A stretch of 8,411 nt of DNA from Euryarchaeota archaeon UBA128 (GCA_002496955.1 DALZ01000109.1:1-8411), one strand, 5' to 3'. Counted from the first letter of the stretch, positions 1-6,697 are shown. Notes: generated by a model from the letters alone, not told the origin. Made by a program: numbers and translations.

Positions 1-375
1 TTGAGCTTGTGACGATAAATCGACAATTTCACTATCGTTAAGTTCGGTATCAGTCGCCTGGCACAGTGATTTTATTGCTGCAACAGAAACAGCCGCACTG
101 GATTTTAACCCTCTACTCTGTGGTATTTTGGATGCGACAGCCCAGTGAATATCTTCCTTGATTAGTCCCTCAGGTAGTGGTAAATCGCGTTCTGTCCAAG
201 CATCCAATACTGCATCAAGTAAGTTATCGGAATCTCTTAGTACTCTTTTACTGGGCTTGTCCAGAGCTTTGACGATAACCGGCAAATCCAATGATATTGA
301 GGCACCAAAGCCTGTACCAGCGGCATGGAGCAAACTGCACGCACCGTGCGCCTGTCCAGTACCTATAACTGCCAT
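1..375 (-). CDS. aroK: Archaeal shikimate kinase, GHMP family (partial, C-terminus off left edge)
   Basis: This is the N-terminal 125 residues of a GHMP-superfamily kinase, open to the left edge of the window. It should phosphorylate shikimate with ATP in the cytoplasm, the fifth step of chorismate synthesis. The start is ATG at 375, preceded by GGAGGT with a 5-nt spacer. The N-terminus has the small-residue-rich stretch typical of the family (residues 4-30, including GTGFGASISLDL). The phosphate-binding GHMP motif is PQSRGLKSSAA at residues 85-95, flanked by SKIP, as in archaeal shikimate kinases such as M. jannaschii MJ1440. It is third in a minus-strand operon, 1 bp after the dehydroquinate synthase stop codon, so translational coupling is likely. 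Homoserine kinase or another GHMP kinase is possible on motif alone, but the aro neighbours make shikimate kinase much the best call. Confidence 0.9.
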   Translation of the reverse strand, partial: MAVIGTGQAHGACSLLHAAGTGFGASISLDLPVIVKALDKPSKRVLRDSDNLLDAVLDAWTERDLPLPEGLIKEDIHWAVASKIPQSRGLKSSAAVSVAAIKSLCQATDTELNDSEIVDLSSQAQ

Positions 376-376
376 T

Positions 377-1393
377 TTAGACCTCCTTTGAACTTGTTGA
401 TATCTGATTGCCTATGTGCCTTGCATGTGCCGAATCATAGCATAATATACTGCCACCAACTGTCAAATTAGTAACAGATTTTACCTCCCCGACCCGCACT
501 AGGACACGCACTGTTTCCGCTTGTTGGAGGAAAATAGAGCAAGGAATGTCATAGTTGTTTTCCCAGTAGATTGTTAAAAAAGGCCGCTTTTCGATTTTTA
601 ATCGACCAATAGTTGCGGACCTTGGGATACCTTGCTCGTTTACCAGCATTACTTCGTCACCTGATGATAACTCGGACAAGTATTTCGTCGCCCCTGATGC
701 CATCAAGACATAGGAATGAGGGGGGCCAGCATTTACTCTGAAGGGCCTAGACGGCACAAATTCAGATTCAATTACTTCGCCATGAACCAGTGCTAGTGAG
801 GCTGCGCTGGAACCAATTAACATACCTTCTCCGCTAGAAATTAAGCATGTCAGGTCGATGCAATATCGTTCACCGAAGCCACCGGATTCTATTTTGATGA
901 TTTTATTTTCTTTAAGTTCTAATGTATCATTATATTTTTTTTCCACCGTACGTATTCGTGATGCATTTTCAAGGCGCAATGACTTGGCGATTTCTGCTGC
1001 GGCAATTAATTTTGAATTATTTGCAATGATTATTGCATCAACGCCCACTTCAAGTGCGAAGGCGATACCATTGATATCTTGTTCTTGATAGACAAATACC
1101 GCAATTCGTGTTGGAGTGGCCTCACACTCAGATATTATATTTTCAATTGGAATCATTTTCCAGCCCGAAAAATCCAAAACAATCCAGTTTAGTATACCGA
1201 TTTTGGATCGCACATGGTTGTAGGATTCAGCATCATGGATTGGAAACAATTCTCCTATTACCGCCTCGTTTTGAGTTAGTATATTCTTTGCAAGAAAGAA
1301 ATCGTCGTTACTATTATCCGTCAGTACTCTGTCAAAAACCGGATGGTCAATTACTGCTGTAGATGCCTGACGATTATCACACCAGACTTCCAT
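377..1393 (-). CDS. aroB': 3-dehydroquinate synthase II (archaeal AroB')
   Basis: This 338-residue enzyme oxidatively deaminates and cyclises 2-amino-3,7-dideoxy-D-threo-hept-6-ulosonate (ADH) to 3-dehydroquinate, using NAD. It is the archaeal replacement for classical AroB. Family motifs are clear: GFGERYCIDL (172-181), SGEGMLIGSSAA near 187-198 followed by LVHGE, PSRPFRVNAGPPHSYV (214-229), KYLSELSSGDEV (237-248) and IGRLKIEKRP (262-271). The length fits the family, which is usually about 330-370 residues. The start is ATG at 1393 with GAGGTGA 4 nt upstream. It lies 9 bp after the ADH synthase gene, its source of substrate, and 1 bp before shikimate kinase. The N-terminal 60 residues are less conserved than the C-terminal half, as usual for the family. 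I see no lesion. Confidence 0.96.
   Translation of the reverse strand: MEVWCDNRQASTAVIDHPVFDRVLTDNSNDDFFLAKNILTQNEAVIGELFPIHDAESYNHVRSKIGILNWIVLDFSGWKMIPIENIISECEATPTRIAVFVYQEQDINGIAFALEVGVDAIIIANNSKLIAAAEIAKSLRLENASRIRTVEKKYNDTLELKENKIIKIESGGFGERYCIDLTCLISSGEGMLIGSSAASLALVHGEVIESEFVPSRPFRVNAGPPHSYVLMASGATKYLSELSSGDEVMLVNEQGIPRSATIGRLKIEKRPFLTIYWENNYDIPCSIFLQQAETVRVLVRVGEVKSVTNLTVGGSILCYDSAHARHIGNQISTSSKEV
381..386 (-). promoter_or_regulatory. Shine-Dalgarno site for shikimate kinase
   Basis: Read on the minus strand this is GGAGGT, a perfect match to the archaeal anti-SD complement, 5 nt before the ATG at 375. It lies inside the last codons of the dehydroquinate synthase gene, which fixes the shikimate kinase start and suggests coupled translation. 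Confidence 0.75.
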
Positions 1394-1397
1394 GTTC

Positions 1398-1404
1398 TCA
1401 CCTC
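1398..1404 (-). promoter_or_regulatory. Shine-Dalgarno site for dehydroquinate synthase II
   Basis: GAGGTGA on the minus strand matches seven consecutive bases of the archaeal anti-SD complement (GGAGGTGAT). It overlaps the TGA stop of the upstream ADH synthase gene (1405-1403), with a 4-nt spacer to the ATG at 1393. This supports that start and coupled translation. Confidence 0.75.
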
Positions 1405-2200
1405 ACAAAGAACATCGCTCGATGGCTTCTTCGACACTGACACCGTGGTGAACAATCATTACCAGCGCTTTTGTAATTGCCGTAACATCTTTGTGTGCAA
1501 ATATTTGTCTGCCCATGCAGACGCCAGAGCCACCCGCATCGAGTGACTGTTTGACCATTCTGAGAATTTGCTTGCTATTTCCTGTTGAGGGACCTCCTGC
1601 TACCAACAACGGAATAGGTGCGGCTTGGCAAACCTTAGCAAAACTTTCAGCACTACCTGTCCAGACCGTCTTAGCGGCATCACACCCTAGTTCGAACGCA
1701 ATTCTGGCTGCATGAGCATAACCTTGGGTAGTGTCATTTTCCATGATGTTAACATTTTTGCCCCGAACGTATATCATGCCAAGTGTAGGAACATCATTCA
1801 TGTAGGCATCTGTTGTAACATAGCCCATTCGTTCAAGCATTGAGGCTTCTGTTGGGCTACCGATGTTGACTTGGCATGAAACCCCAACAGCACCGCGTTT
1901 AATCGCTTCTTTAACACTGCCAACGAGAACCTTGTTACTTTGGTGGTCACCTCCATGTCTGGTTGACGCAGATAAATGCGCAATCATACTTGTTGTTGTT
2001 CCCGCGCACAAATGGCTAAATCTGTTAACAACTCCTTTGTGTGCTACTATTACATCGACTTCGGCCGCTATCAATTTTGTAATCGTGGACTCAAGGTTTT
2101 CCAATCCTTTCGCTGGGAAATCAGTCACGCCGTGGTCGATTGGGACCCAAACACCTCTTCCATTTGGCAATATTTTTGCCATAATGTCCCGCTTACCCAT
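1403..2200 (-). CDS. aroA': 2-amino-3,7-dideoxy-D-threo-hept-6-ulosonate (ADH) synthase, archaeal AroA'
   Basis: This DhnA/class-I-aldolase-type TIM barrel condenses L-aspartate semialdehyde with 6-deoxy-5-ketofructose 1-phosphate to form ADH, the first step of the archaeal shikimate route. Numbering from an in-frame TTG at 2212, the signatures are VPIDHGV (Asp26-His27), a HKG motif at 58-60, IYVRGK with Tyr148, AAKTVWTG with the expected Schiff-base Lys181, and LLVAGGPSTGN before the C-terminal phosphate-binding region (MGRQIF). Length (265 residues from ATG 2200) suits the family. I prefer ATG 2200; TTG 2212 and ATG 2182 are alternatives, and none has a strong Shine-Dalgarno, so the mRNA may be nearly leaderless. 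It is first in the operon with dehydroquinate synthase II and shikimate kinase. Fructose-bisphosphate aldolase of the same superfamily is the alternative, made unlikely by the neighbours. Confidence 0.94.
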   Translation of the reverse strand: MGKRDIMAKILPNGRGVWVPIDHGVTDFPAKGLENLESTITKLIAAEVDVIVAHKGVVNRFSHLCAGTTTSMIAHLSASTRHGGDHQSNKVLVGSVKEAIKRGAVGVSCQVNIGSPTEASMLERMGYVTTDAYMNDVPTLGMIYVRGKNVNIMENDTTQGYAHAARIAFELGCDAAKTVWTGSAESFAKVCQAAPIPLLVAGGPSTGNSKQILRMVKQSLDAGGSGVCMGRQIFAHKDVTAITKALVMIVHHGVSVEEAIERCSL

Positions 2201-2320
2201 GTATAATCCCAAAGTCTTCTAATCTTCAAGACTTTGTATAGCGTAAGCCTACCATTTTGCTTCAAATATCAGGTTAAGGTGCAGTTATTTTCAACCGATG
2301 CTTCAAAGGACTAGTTTGCT
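2201..2320. promoter_or_regulatory. Divergent intergenic region between aro operon and duplicated-domain gene
   Basis: This stretch of about 120 bp must hold promoters for both directions. For the aro operon, CTATACAAAG (minus strand, 2241-2232) is TATA-like and would place transcription start close to the TTG/ATG start codons. For the plus-strand gene, GTTATTTT near 2284-2291 is a weak TATA-like candidate about 30 bp before the GTG start. Both are by-eye calls. The prominent inverted repeat at 2210-2236 overlaps the aro-side element. Confidence 0.45.
2210..2236. repeat. 9-bp perfect inverted repeat upstream of the aro operon
   Basis: The arms are CAAAGTCTT (2210-2218) and AAGACTTTG (2228-2236), separated by 9 bp. 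The repeat lies 9 bp before the ATG at 2200 and overlaps the TATA-like sequence of the operon. It could be an operator for a dimeric regulator, or a hairpin in the mRNA leader if transcription starts upstream. The repeat is seen directly; its function is inference. Confidence 0.6.
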
Positions 2321-4090
2321 GTGGCTAACACAATGGACCCGGTTACCATAATGGCAATGGGCGCTCTCGGTGGCGGCTTCCTATTCGGTATGTGGTATAC
2401 ACTCATTCGCAGCGACGCGAAATTAAACATGCGGCCTGGAATGTCAGCAGAAGGTTTACGCCAAGACACAGGGGCACCGAGTTTTGGCAGGACGAAGCAA
2501 GAGATTGATCGTAAACTGGCCATTGTCGAAGCAAGACGGCGTAGAGCCGAGTTAGTGGAATCCAAATTAGCAGCACAAGAAGCTGAACTTAAAGCCGCAG
2601 AACACGCTAGGAAATTGGCTGAAGAAGCAGAAAATGAACGCATAAGGCGCCGAGAATATAATTTACGAGTCGAAGAGGAGGCGCGCCAGCGGCGTGAAGC
2701 CGAAGAGCAGCAAAGAAAACAACATGAAGAGTCTGAACGTCAAAGACTAGCGGAAGAAAGCGAAATGGCCAGACTTCGTAAAGAAGAAGAAGAACGACTG
2801 GCAAAAGAACAGGAGGAACTGCGACAGAGAGAAATGGCTGCAGCAGAGGAACAAAGGCTGGCCGAACTTGAAGCGGCAAAACTGCAAGAAGAGATGGAGT
2901 CGAGGGCAGCTGCTGAAGCAGCAATGGCAGAATTACAAGCCAGACTCGAAAGAGAAGGTGCAATGACTGGTGATGTTCAGATTTCACTGATGTGGGAGAA
3001 TTACAACGATTTGGATTTACATGTGGTATGTCCATCTGGTGAGAGAATTCACGGCGGCAATAAAAAATCGCAATGCGGCGGTGAGTTGGACGTCGATGCA
3101 AATGTAAGGCCAGAAACGAAGAAACCGGTTGAGAATGTGGTATGGCCTGGCGTTACTGCGCCACCAGGCACATACCAAGTATACGTGCACCATTACAAGA
3201 AGCATAAGAAACGCCGAACTAAAGATCCGACAGGTTTCCAAATTATCGTTAATAACACCGGCGATTATCGTGAGTATCATGGCGATTTGACTAACGGCGA
3301 CCCAATCAAACTTGTCTGTCAGTTTGATGTAGTGGAGCGTACTGAACAATCAGAAAATGCCAAACGTAGTCTGGAGGAACAGATGCGACTCGAGGCTGAA
3401 GAATCAGCTAAATTAGAGGAGCAGCGTGAGGCTGAGGAAAGACAACGCCAAGCAGACCTTGCTGCTGCTGAAGAGCAAAGGCTAGCAGAAGTTGAAATGG
3501 CTCGTCAGCAAGAGGAACTTGAATCTAGACAAGCTGCAGAGGTAGCGATGAAAGAATTAGAAGAACGATTGGAACGCGAGGGTGCAAGGTCTGGAGATGT
3601 CCAAATTTCCTTGATGTGGGACAACTACAATGACCTAGATTTACATGTAGTCTGCCCTTCAGGCGAAAGAATACATGGAGGTAATAAGAAATCTTTGTGC
3701 GGTGGTGAATTAGATGTTGATGCTAATGTCAGGCCAGAAACCAAGAAACCAGTCGAGAATGTTGTTTGGGATGTTGGAACTGCAGACTCCGGAACCTATC
3801 AAGTATATGTCCACCACTACCAAAAGCACAAAAAACGCCGGACCAGGGATCCAACAAAATTCAAAGTTATCGTCAATAATGTAGGGAACCTTCTGGAATT
3901 CGATGGGAAACTATCACATGGTGACCCAATTCTACTAGTTGCTGAGTTTGAAGTCCCAACAAAAGAAGAACGTGAGTCAAGAATTGCTGCGATTCGCGCT
4001 GAAATGGATATTTTGTCTGGTAACAAACCGCAATCGTTCAGTGAGGCCGAGCCAGAAATTCAACCTAAATCAGATGATAGCGAAGAATGA
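2321..4090 (+). CDS. Membrane-anchored helical protein with two tandem DUF2135/YfaP-like domains
   Basis: This 589-residue protein has no firm function. In order it shows one hydrophobic segment (about 7-29), a Ser/Gly-containing linker, a long Glu/Arg/Lys/Gln/Ala-rich helix (about 60-213; coiled coil or charged single helix), a beta-type domain (217-339), a second charged helix (about 340-421), a second copy of the domain (425-547) and a short charged helix with an acidic tail. Each domain carries VQISLMW, NDLDLHVVCPSGERIHGGNK, GGELDVDANVRPE and GTYQVYVHHY, which resemble the DUF2135/YfaP pattern (W-D-DLDLHV-P-G, G-LD-D, GTY-VYV). Charges follow the membrane segment (Arg30, Lys34, Arg38) and none precedes it, so the positive-inside rule predicts the domains face the cytoplasm. 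The start is GTG 2321; ATG 2333 is an alternative, and neither has a convincing Shine-Dalgarno. It ends 2 bp from convergent purP. I am sure of the gene and architecture, less of the family. Confidence 0.85.
   Translation: MANTMDPVTIMAMGALGGGFLFGMWYTLIRSDAKLNMRPGMSAEGLRQDTGAPSFGRTKQEIDRKLAIVEARRRRAELVESKLAAQEAELKAAEHARKLAEEAENERIRRREYNLRVEEEARQRREAEEQQRKQHEESERQRLAEESEMARLRKEEEERLAKEQEELRQREMAAAEEQRLAELEAAKLQEEMESRAAAEAAMAELQARLEREGAMTGDVQISLMWENYNDLDLHVVCPSGERIHGGNKKSQCGGELDVDANVRPETKKPVENVVWPGVTAPPGTYQVYVHHYKKHKKRRTKDPTGFQIIVNNTGDYREYHGDLTNGDPIKLVCQFDVVERTEQSENAKRSLEEQMRLEAEESAKLEEQREAEERQRQADLAAAEEQRLAEVEMARQQEELESRQAAEVAMKELEERLEREGARSGDVQISLMWDNYNDLDLHVVCPSGERIHGGNKKSLCGGELDVDANVRPETKKPVENVVWDVGTADSGTYQVYVHHYQKHKKRRTRDPTKFKVIVNNVGNLLEFDGKLSHGDPILLVAEFEVPTKEERESRIAAIRAEMDILSGNKPQSFSEAEPEIQPKSDDSEE
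2837..3337 (+). repeat. Coding repeat copy 1 (helix end plus DUF2135-like domain)
   Basis: This encodes residues 173-339 of the 589-residue protein. It aligns without gaps to residues 381-547, offset by exactly 208 residues (624 bp). In the domain core (217-275) 57 of 59 residues match copy 2 by my hand count. At DNA level most wobble positions differ, so this is an old duplication. Confidence 0.9.
3461..3961 (+). repeat. Coding repeat copy 2 (helix end plus DUF2135-like domain)
   Basis: This encodes residues 381-547 and is the partner of 2837-3337. Differences from copy 1 cluster in two places: the loop after VVW (276-282 in copy 1) and the last third of the domain (305-337). The two domain cysteines and the basic HHY-x-KHKKRRT loop are kept. 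Confidence 0.9.
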
Positions 4091-4092
4091 AC

Positions 4093-5253
4093 TTAGGACA
4101 GAATGTCAGTTAAGCGGTTTTCCATTCTTGCTTTTTTGATAGAGCGGGCGATTCTCCTTCCAGTTGACATCCTTTCTTCATTTATGTCCGAATATGGAGA
4201 GCCACCGACGAACGGGTTAGATCCTGCGACGATTCTTGCACTAATTTCAAACACCTTAAACTCCAATTTATCTGTCACGATTGTTTCTAAGCAGAATGGT
4301 CCAATCATGCCCCGACTCTCATTTTCTAAAATAAATGATTCAGCAACAGTCCCCTCTGCCATCTCGAACGCTTTTGGTAATAGGGATTCTCTAATTACTA
4401 CGGGTTGATTCCCTGTTACGACAAATGATGGTTCCAAACTCATTTCACGTAAATCTCTCAGAGAGCCCAATTTGTAAAACTCATCGACATTGGACTCATC
4501 TCTCCTGTCCATAGAAAGTAATTCTAAGCGCCCAAGATTCTGTCCAGCAAATTTACCCTTGCCCTGAACTTGATAGCCGTCTTTGGCGATAGGGTCGAAG
4601 AAAAAGTGTAGATAATAGCGACATCCCAAGACATATTCTTGAATAGTGAACTCTTCTTCAATATCGACATTTCTGCGAAAATCACGGTAGTCTCGAGCGA
4701 TGAAGTAACCCCTGCCACCTTTGGCTCCTGCATACTTGACAATTACTGGACCGTCTATATCATGTGGGTCTTCAAGAACTTTTGGCATATCACACCCACC
4801 AGCTTCCAACCAATCTCTCTGTCTTTGTCGACTACTTTCCCAATGGAGAATTCCACGGTTTCCGAAGGTAGGGACTTGCAGATTTTTGAAATTGGTTGAC
4901 CCCAAATATTCCACTAAAGAACCATGAGGGACAATAATGACGTTACGTTTTCTAAACCATTCGGCATAATCTAACATTTCTCGATAATCTTCTAAGATTA
5001 ACCACTCGTCTGGGTCAGCCCCAGGGAATGCTTGGTAGAATTTTCTACGGTTTTCTCCAACAGCAATTCCAAGGGTTCTGAAACCCTCTTTCCTCGCACC
5101 GTGCAGTATCTGTAATGACGAATGAGATGCGACTACTCCGATTGTGAGTTTGTCATGGTCGTATTCGGCGAGCCAAGATGTCAGTGTTTCGCGGTCCACG
5201 CCCATGTCGAGTGGTTTAGTGTCCCGTCTATGAGCATTATGGAGTTTAGTCAT
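4093..5253 (-). CDS. purP: PurP: formate-dependent FAICAR synthetase
   Basis: PurP (5-formaminoimidazole-4-carboxamide ribonucleotide synthetase) makes FAICAR from AICAR, formate and ATP, replacing the folate-dependent transformylase half of PurH in many archaea. The 386-residue protein shows the family order: ASHSSLQILHGARKEGF (42-58), VIIVPHGSLVEYLG (105-118), VPTFGNR (127-133), the ATP-grasp loop GAKGGRGYF (176-184), LELLSMDRRDESNVD (243-257), GNQPVVIRESLL (281-292), GPFCLE (318-323) and FEISARIVAGSNPFVGGSPY (335-354) with the expected metal/phosphate-site acidic residues. It is slightly longer than the M. jannaschii protein because of an N-terminal extension of about 20 residues. The ATG at 5253 has GTGAT 5 nt upstream; Met17 is an alternative start. 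It is convergent with the duplicated-domain gene (2-bp gap) and divergent from the tryptophan dioxygenase gene. It appears intact. Confidence 0.97.
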   Translation of the reverse strand: MTKLHNAHRRDTKPLDMGVDRETLTSWLAEYDHDKLTIGVVASHSSLQILHGARKEGFRTLGIAVGENRRKFYQAFPGADPDEWLILEDYREMLDYAEWFRKRNVIIVPHGSLVEYLGSTNFKNLQVPTFGNRGILHWESSRQRQRDWLEAGGCDMPKVLEDPHDIDGPVIVKYAGAKGGRGYFIARDYRDFRRNVDIEEEFTIQEYVLGCRYYLHFFFDPIAKDGYQVQGKGKFAGQNLGRLELLSMDRRDESNVDEFYKLGSLRDLREMSLEPSFVVTGNQPVVIRESLLPKAFEMAEGTVAESFILENESRGMIGPFCLETIVTDKLEFKVFEISARIVAGSNPFVGGSPYSDINEERMSTGRRIARSIKKARMENRLTDILS

Positions 5254-5306
5254 ATCAAATCACTAATAATCTCCTTGTCAGAATAGATTAATCGATAAAA
5301 AATTCA
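5254..5306. promoter_or_regulatory. Short divergent promoter region between purP and tryptophan dioxygenase
   Basis: This is only 53 bp and AT-rich. On the minus strand TTTTTTATC (about 5303-5294) could be the purP TATA box, with GTGAT (5263-5259) as Shine-Dalgarno. On the plus strand AATAGATTAAT (5282-5292) or GATAAAAAATT (5294-5304) could serve the dioxygenase. The first would give a near-leaderless message from GTG 5307; the second favours the downstream ATG 5343. By-eye calls only. Confidence 0.4.
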
Positions 5307-6437
5307 GTGAAAGTTCAAGTCTTGTCTGATTATCCCTCAACCATGCAAGACGCAGGTAACTCAAAGCGGCTGACGTACGGGAATTATCTTCGCTTAGATG
5401 AATTATTGAGATTGCAGGAAGGCCCTGCTAACTATTCCCCAGAGCCATGTAATGATGAGAAGCATTTCATAATTGTTCATCAAGCATTTGAATTGTGGTT
5501 TAAGTTGATTTTAACAGAATTAAAGCAGGTTCACAAAATCATGAATTCAGAGCGTATCAACGAGAACTCAATGCCAATAATCGTCCATCATTTGAAAAGG
5601 GTTTCAGCAGTTTTTGATTTAATGTCCCAGCAATGGAAGGTAATGGAAACATTAACTCCGCAGGATTTCTTAACCTTCCGAGACAGGCTGGGTACCTCCT
5701 CCGGGTTTGAATCATGGCAATTACGCCAAATTGAGATTATTCTGGGACTTGAGCAACAGCAAAGGGATGCAGGTATGGATCCTGTCAAACATATGGAGCG
5801 GTTAGAACGAGAAGGAAAAGTATCATCTGAAGTGCTAATTGAGTTTAGAGAAATTATCGCTAGCCCATCATTAAATGAACTGCTCGGAAAGTGGTTATTC
5901 AGGACGCCAATCAATGGTTCATTTCCCAACGATAAAGGTGATGAAAAAATTGTAACAGATTATCTAGAAAGCCACCTACAAGCAATGAGGGAACATTCAG
6001 ATATGGTGATTCAGCACTTTTCTTCGATCGGTCATGGAGACGAATCGACGTTACGTCAACGGATGGATAAGTCCATTGCAGGAGCAGAAGAGTTTCTTCG
6101 TCCGAGCGGCAAATTTAACAGGTCAAGGGTGGGGTTGCTATTCATTGAATCATATCGCGAGTTACCTTTGCTATCGTGGCCTAGAGTCTTAATCGATTCA
6201 TTTGTTGAGCTTGAGGAGTCAATTTTGTTGTTTAGGAATTCCCATGCTAGAATGGTGGAGCGGATGATAGGAAGAAGGATGGGCACAGGTGGTTCGAGTG
6301 GAGTCGATTATCTCGATGCAACGCTAAAGTACCGAATCTTCGTAGATTTGTGGACTGTTAGAACCATACTGGTCCGAAGGGACTTATTGCCGGATGTGAT
6401 TGAATCCGAGTATTATGGATTTAATTTGGATAATTGA
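5307..6437 (+). CDS. kynA: Tryptophan 2,3-dioxygenase, long (eukaryote-like) form
   Basis: This heme enzyme inserts O2 into the indole ring of L-tryptophan to give N-formylkynurenine, the first step of the kynurenine pathway, in the cytoplasm. The 376-residue protein shows LTYGNYLRLDELL (22-34), FIIVHQAFELWFK (54-66) with distal His58, the FRDRLGTSSGFES region (124-136) containing the substrate-binding Arg, the proximal heme His313, and the GTGGSSG loop (326-332) with Thr327. The distal-to-proximal His spacing is 255. That is close to human TDO (His76 to His328, 252) and far from the short bacterial type (His55 to His240 in Xanthomonas, 185). The start is GTG 5307; ATG 5343 is equally possible because conservation begins only near residue 22. 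The gene stops 1 bp from convergent rpoK. No other kynurenine genes are visible, so I cannot tell whether it serves catabolism or NAD synthesis. Confidence 0.96.
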   Translation: MKVQVLSDYPSTMQDAGNSKRLTYGNYLRLDELLRLQEGPANYSPEPCNDEKHFIIVHQAFELWFKLILTELKQVHKIMNSERINENSMPIIVHHLKRVSAVFDLMSQQWKVMETLTPQDFLTFRDRLGTSSGFESWQLRQIEIILGLEQQQRDAGMDPVKHMERLEREGKVSSEVLIEFREIIASPSLNELLGKWLFRTPINGSFPNDKGDEKIVTDYLESHLQAMREHSDMVIQHFSSIGHGDESTLRQRMDKSIAGAEEFLRPSGKFNRSRVGLLFIESYRELPLLSWPRVLIDSFVELEESILLFRNSHARMVERMIGRRMGTGGSSGVDYLDATLKYRIFVDLWTVRTILVRRDLLPDVIESEYYGFNLDN

Positions 6438-6438
6438 C

Positions 6439-6693
6439 TCACTCTTCGTGGGGGTCAATATCGATTGGAATCAATTCATGTTCGTATTCGTAGAGGGCTA
6501 TCTTCAGCGGGTCTAGCACGTAGCGTACAGATGCTTCTTCGAAGCCGTAAAGAGAAATTAATTCATCCTTGAATGCTTCTCTGAGGACATCCTCTCCAGC
6601 ATACAACGGCGCACCCATTCCAATTTGTAACGCTCTGGCTCCGATAATTCTAGCTCTTTCAAATCTGGTGTGGAGGCGTATTGGTTTTACCAT
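6439..6693 (-). CDS. rpoK: DNA-directed RNA polymerase subunit K (RpoK/Rpb6 homologue) with insertion
   Basis: This small subunit clamps the largest polymerase subunit and aids assembly of archaeal RNA polymerase. The signature HTRFERARIIGARALQIGMG followed by AP is unmistakable for RpoK/Rpb6/omega. From ATG 6693 the protein is 84 residues; an in-frame GTG at 6702 would add three. GTGAT (6702-6698) with a 4-nt spacer supports ATG 6693. In typical Rpb6/RpoK only about ten residues separate MxAP from the DP-x-x-IA helix; here about 31 do, so roughly 20 extra residues are inserted. The usual basic IRR-type end is replaced by PIDIDPHEE, an acidic tail. It lies downstream of the thioredoxin-like gene on the same strand (gap 65 bp) and ends 1 bp from the tryptophan dioxygenase stop. 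It is probably functional, since no other candidate for the subunit is visible here. Confidence 0.93.
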   Translation of the reverse strand: MVKPIRLHTRFERARIIGARALQIGMGAPLYAGEDVLREAFKDELISLYGFEEASVRYVLDPLKIALYEYEHELIPIDIDPHEE

Positions 6694-6697
6694 AATA

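Noticed and set aside
1863..2222. 119-codon open frame on the plus strand
   Set aside because: It lies antisense to the well-supported ADH synthase gene and shows no family motif.
2210..2236. Inverted repeat as a terminator
   Set aside because: It lies between two divergent starts, downstream of no gene, and has no T-tract after it.
2607..3101. 164-codon open frame on the minus strand opposite the helical region
   Set aside because: It lies antisense to Glu/Arg-rich codons, whose complement is rich in Leu/Pro/Ser codons and lacks stops. The plus frame has clear domains and repeats.
2837..3961. Tandem repeat as an assembly or sequencing artefact
   Set aside because: More than half of the conserved codons differ at synonymous positions between copies, so they are two genuine, long-separated copies.
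4088..4095. Transcription terminator between the convergent duplicated-domain gene and purP
   Set aside because: Only 2 bp separate the stop codons, and I see no T-tract or hairpin there. Transcripts probably end inside the opposing gene.
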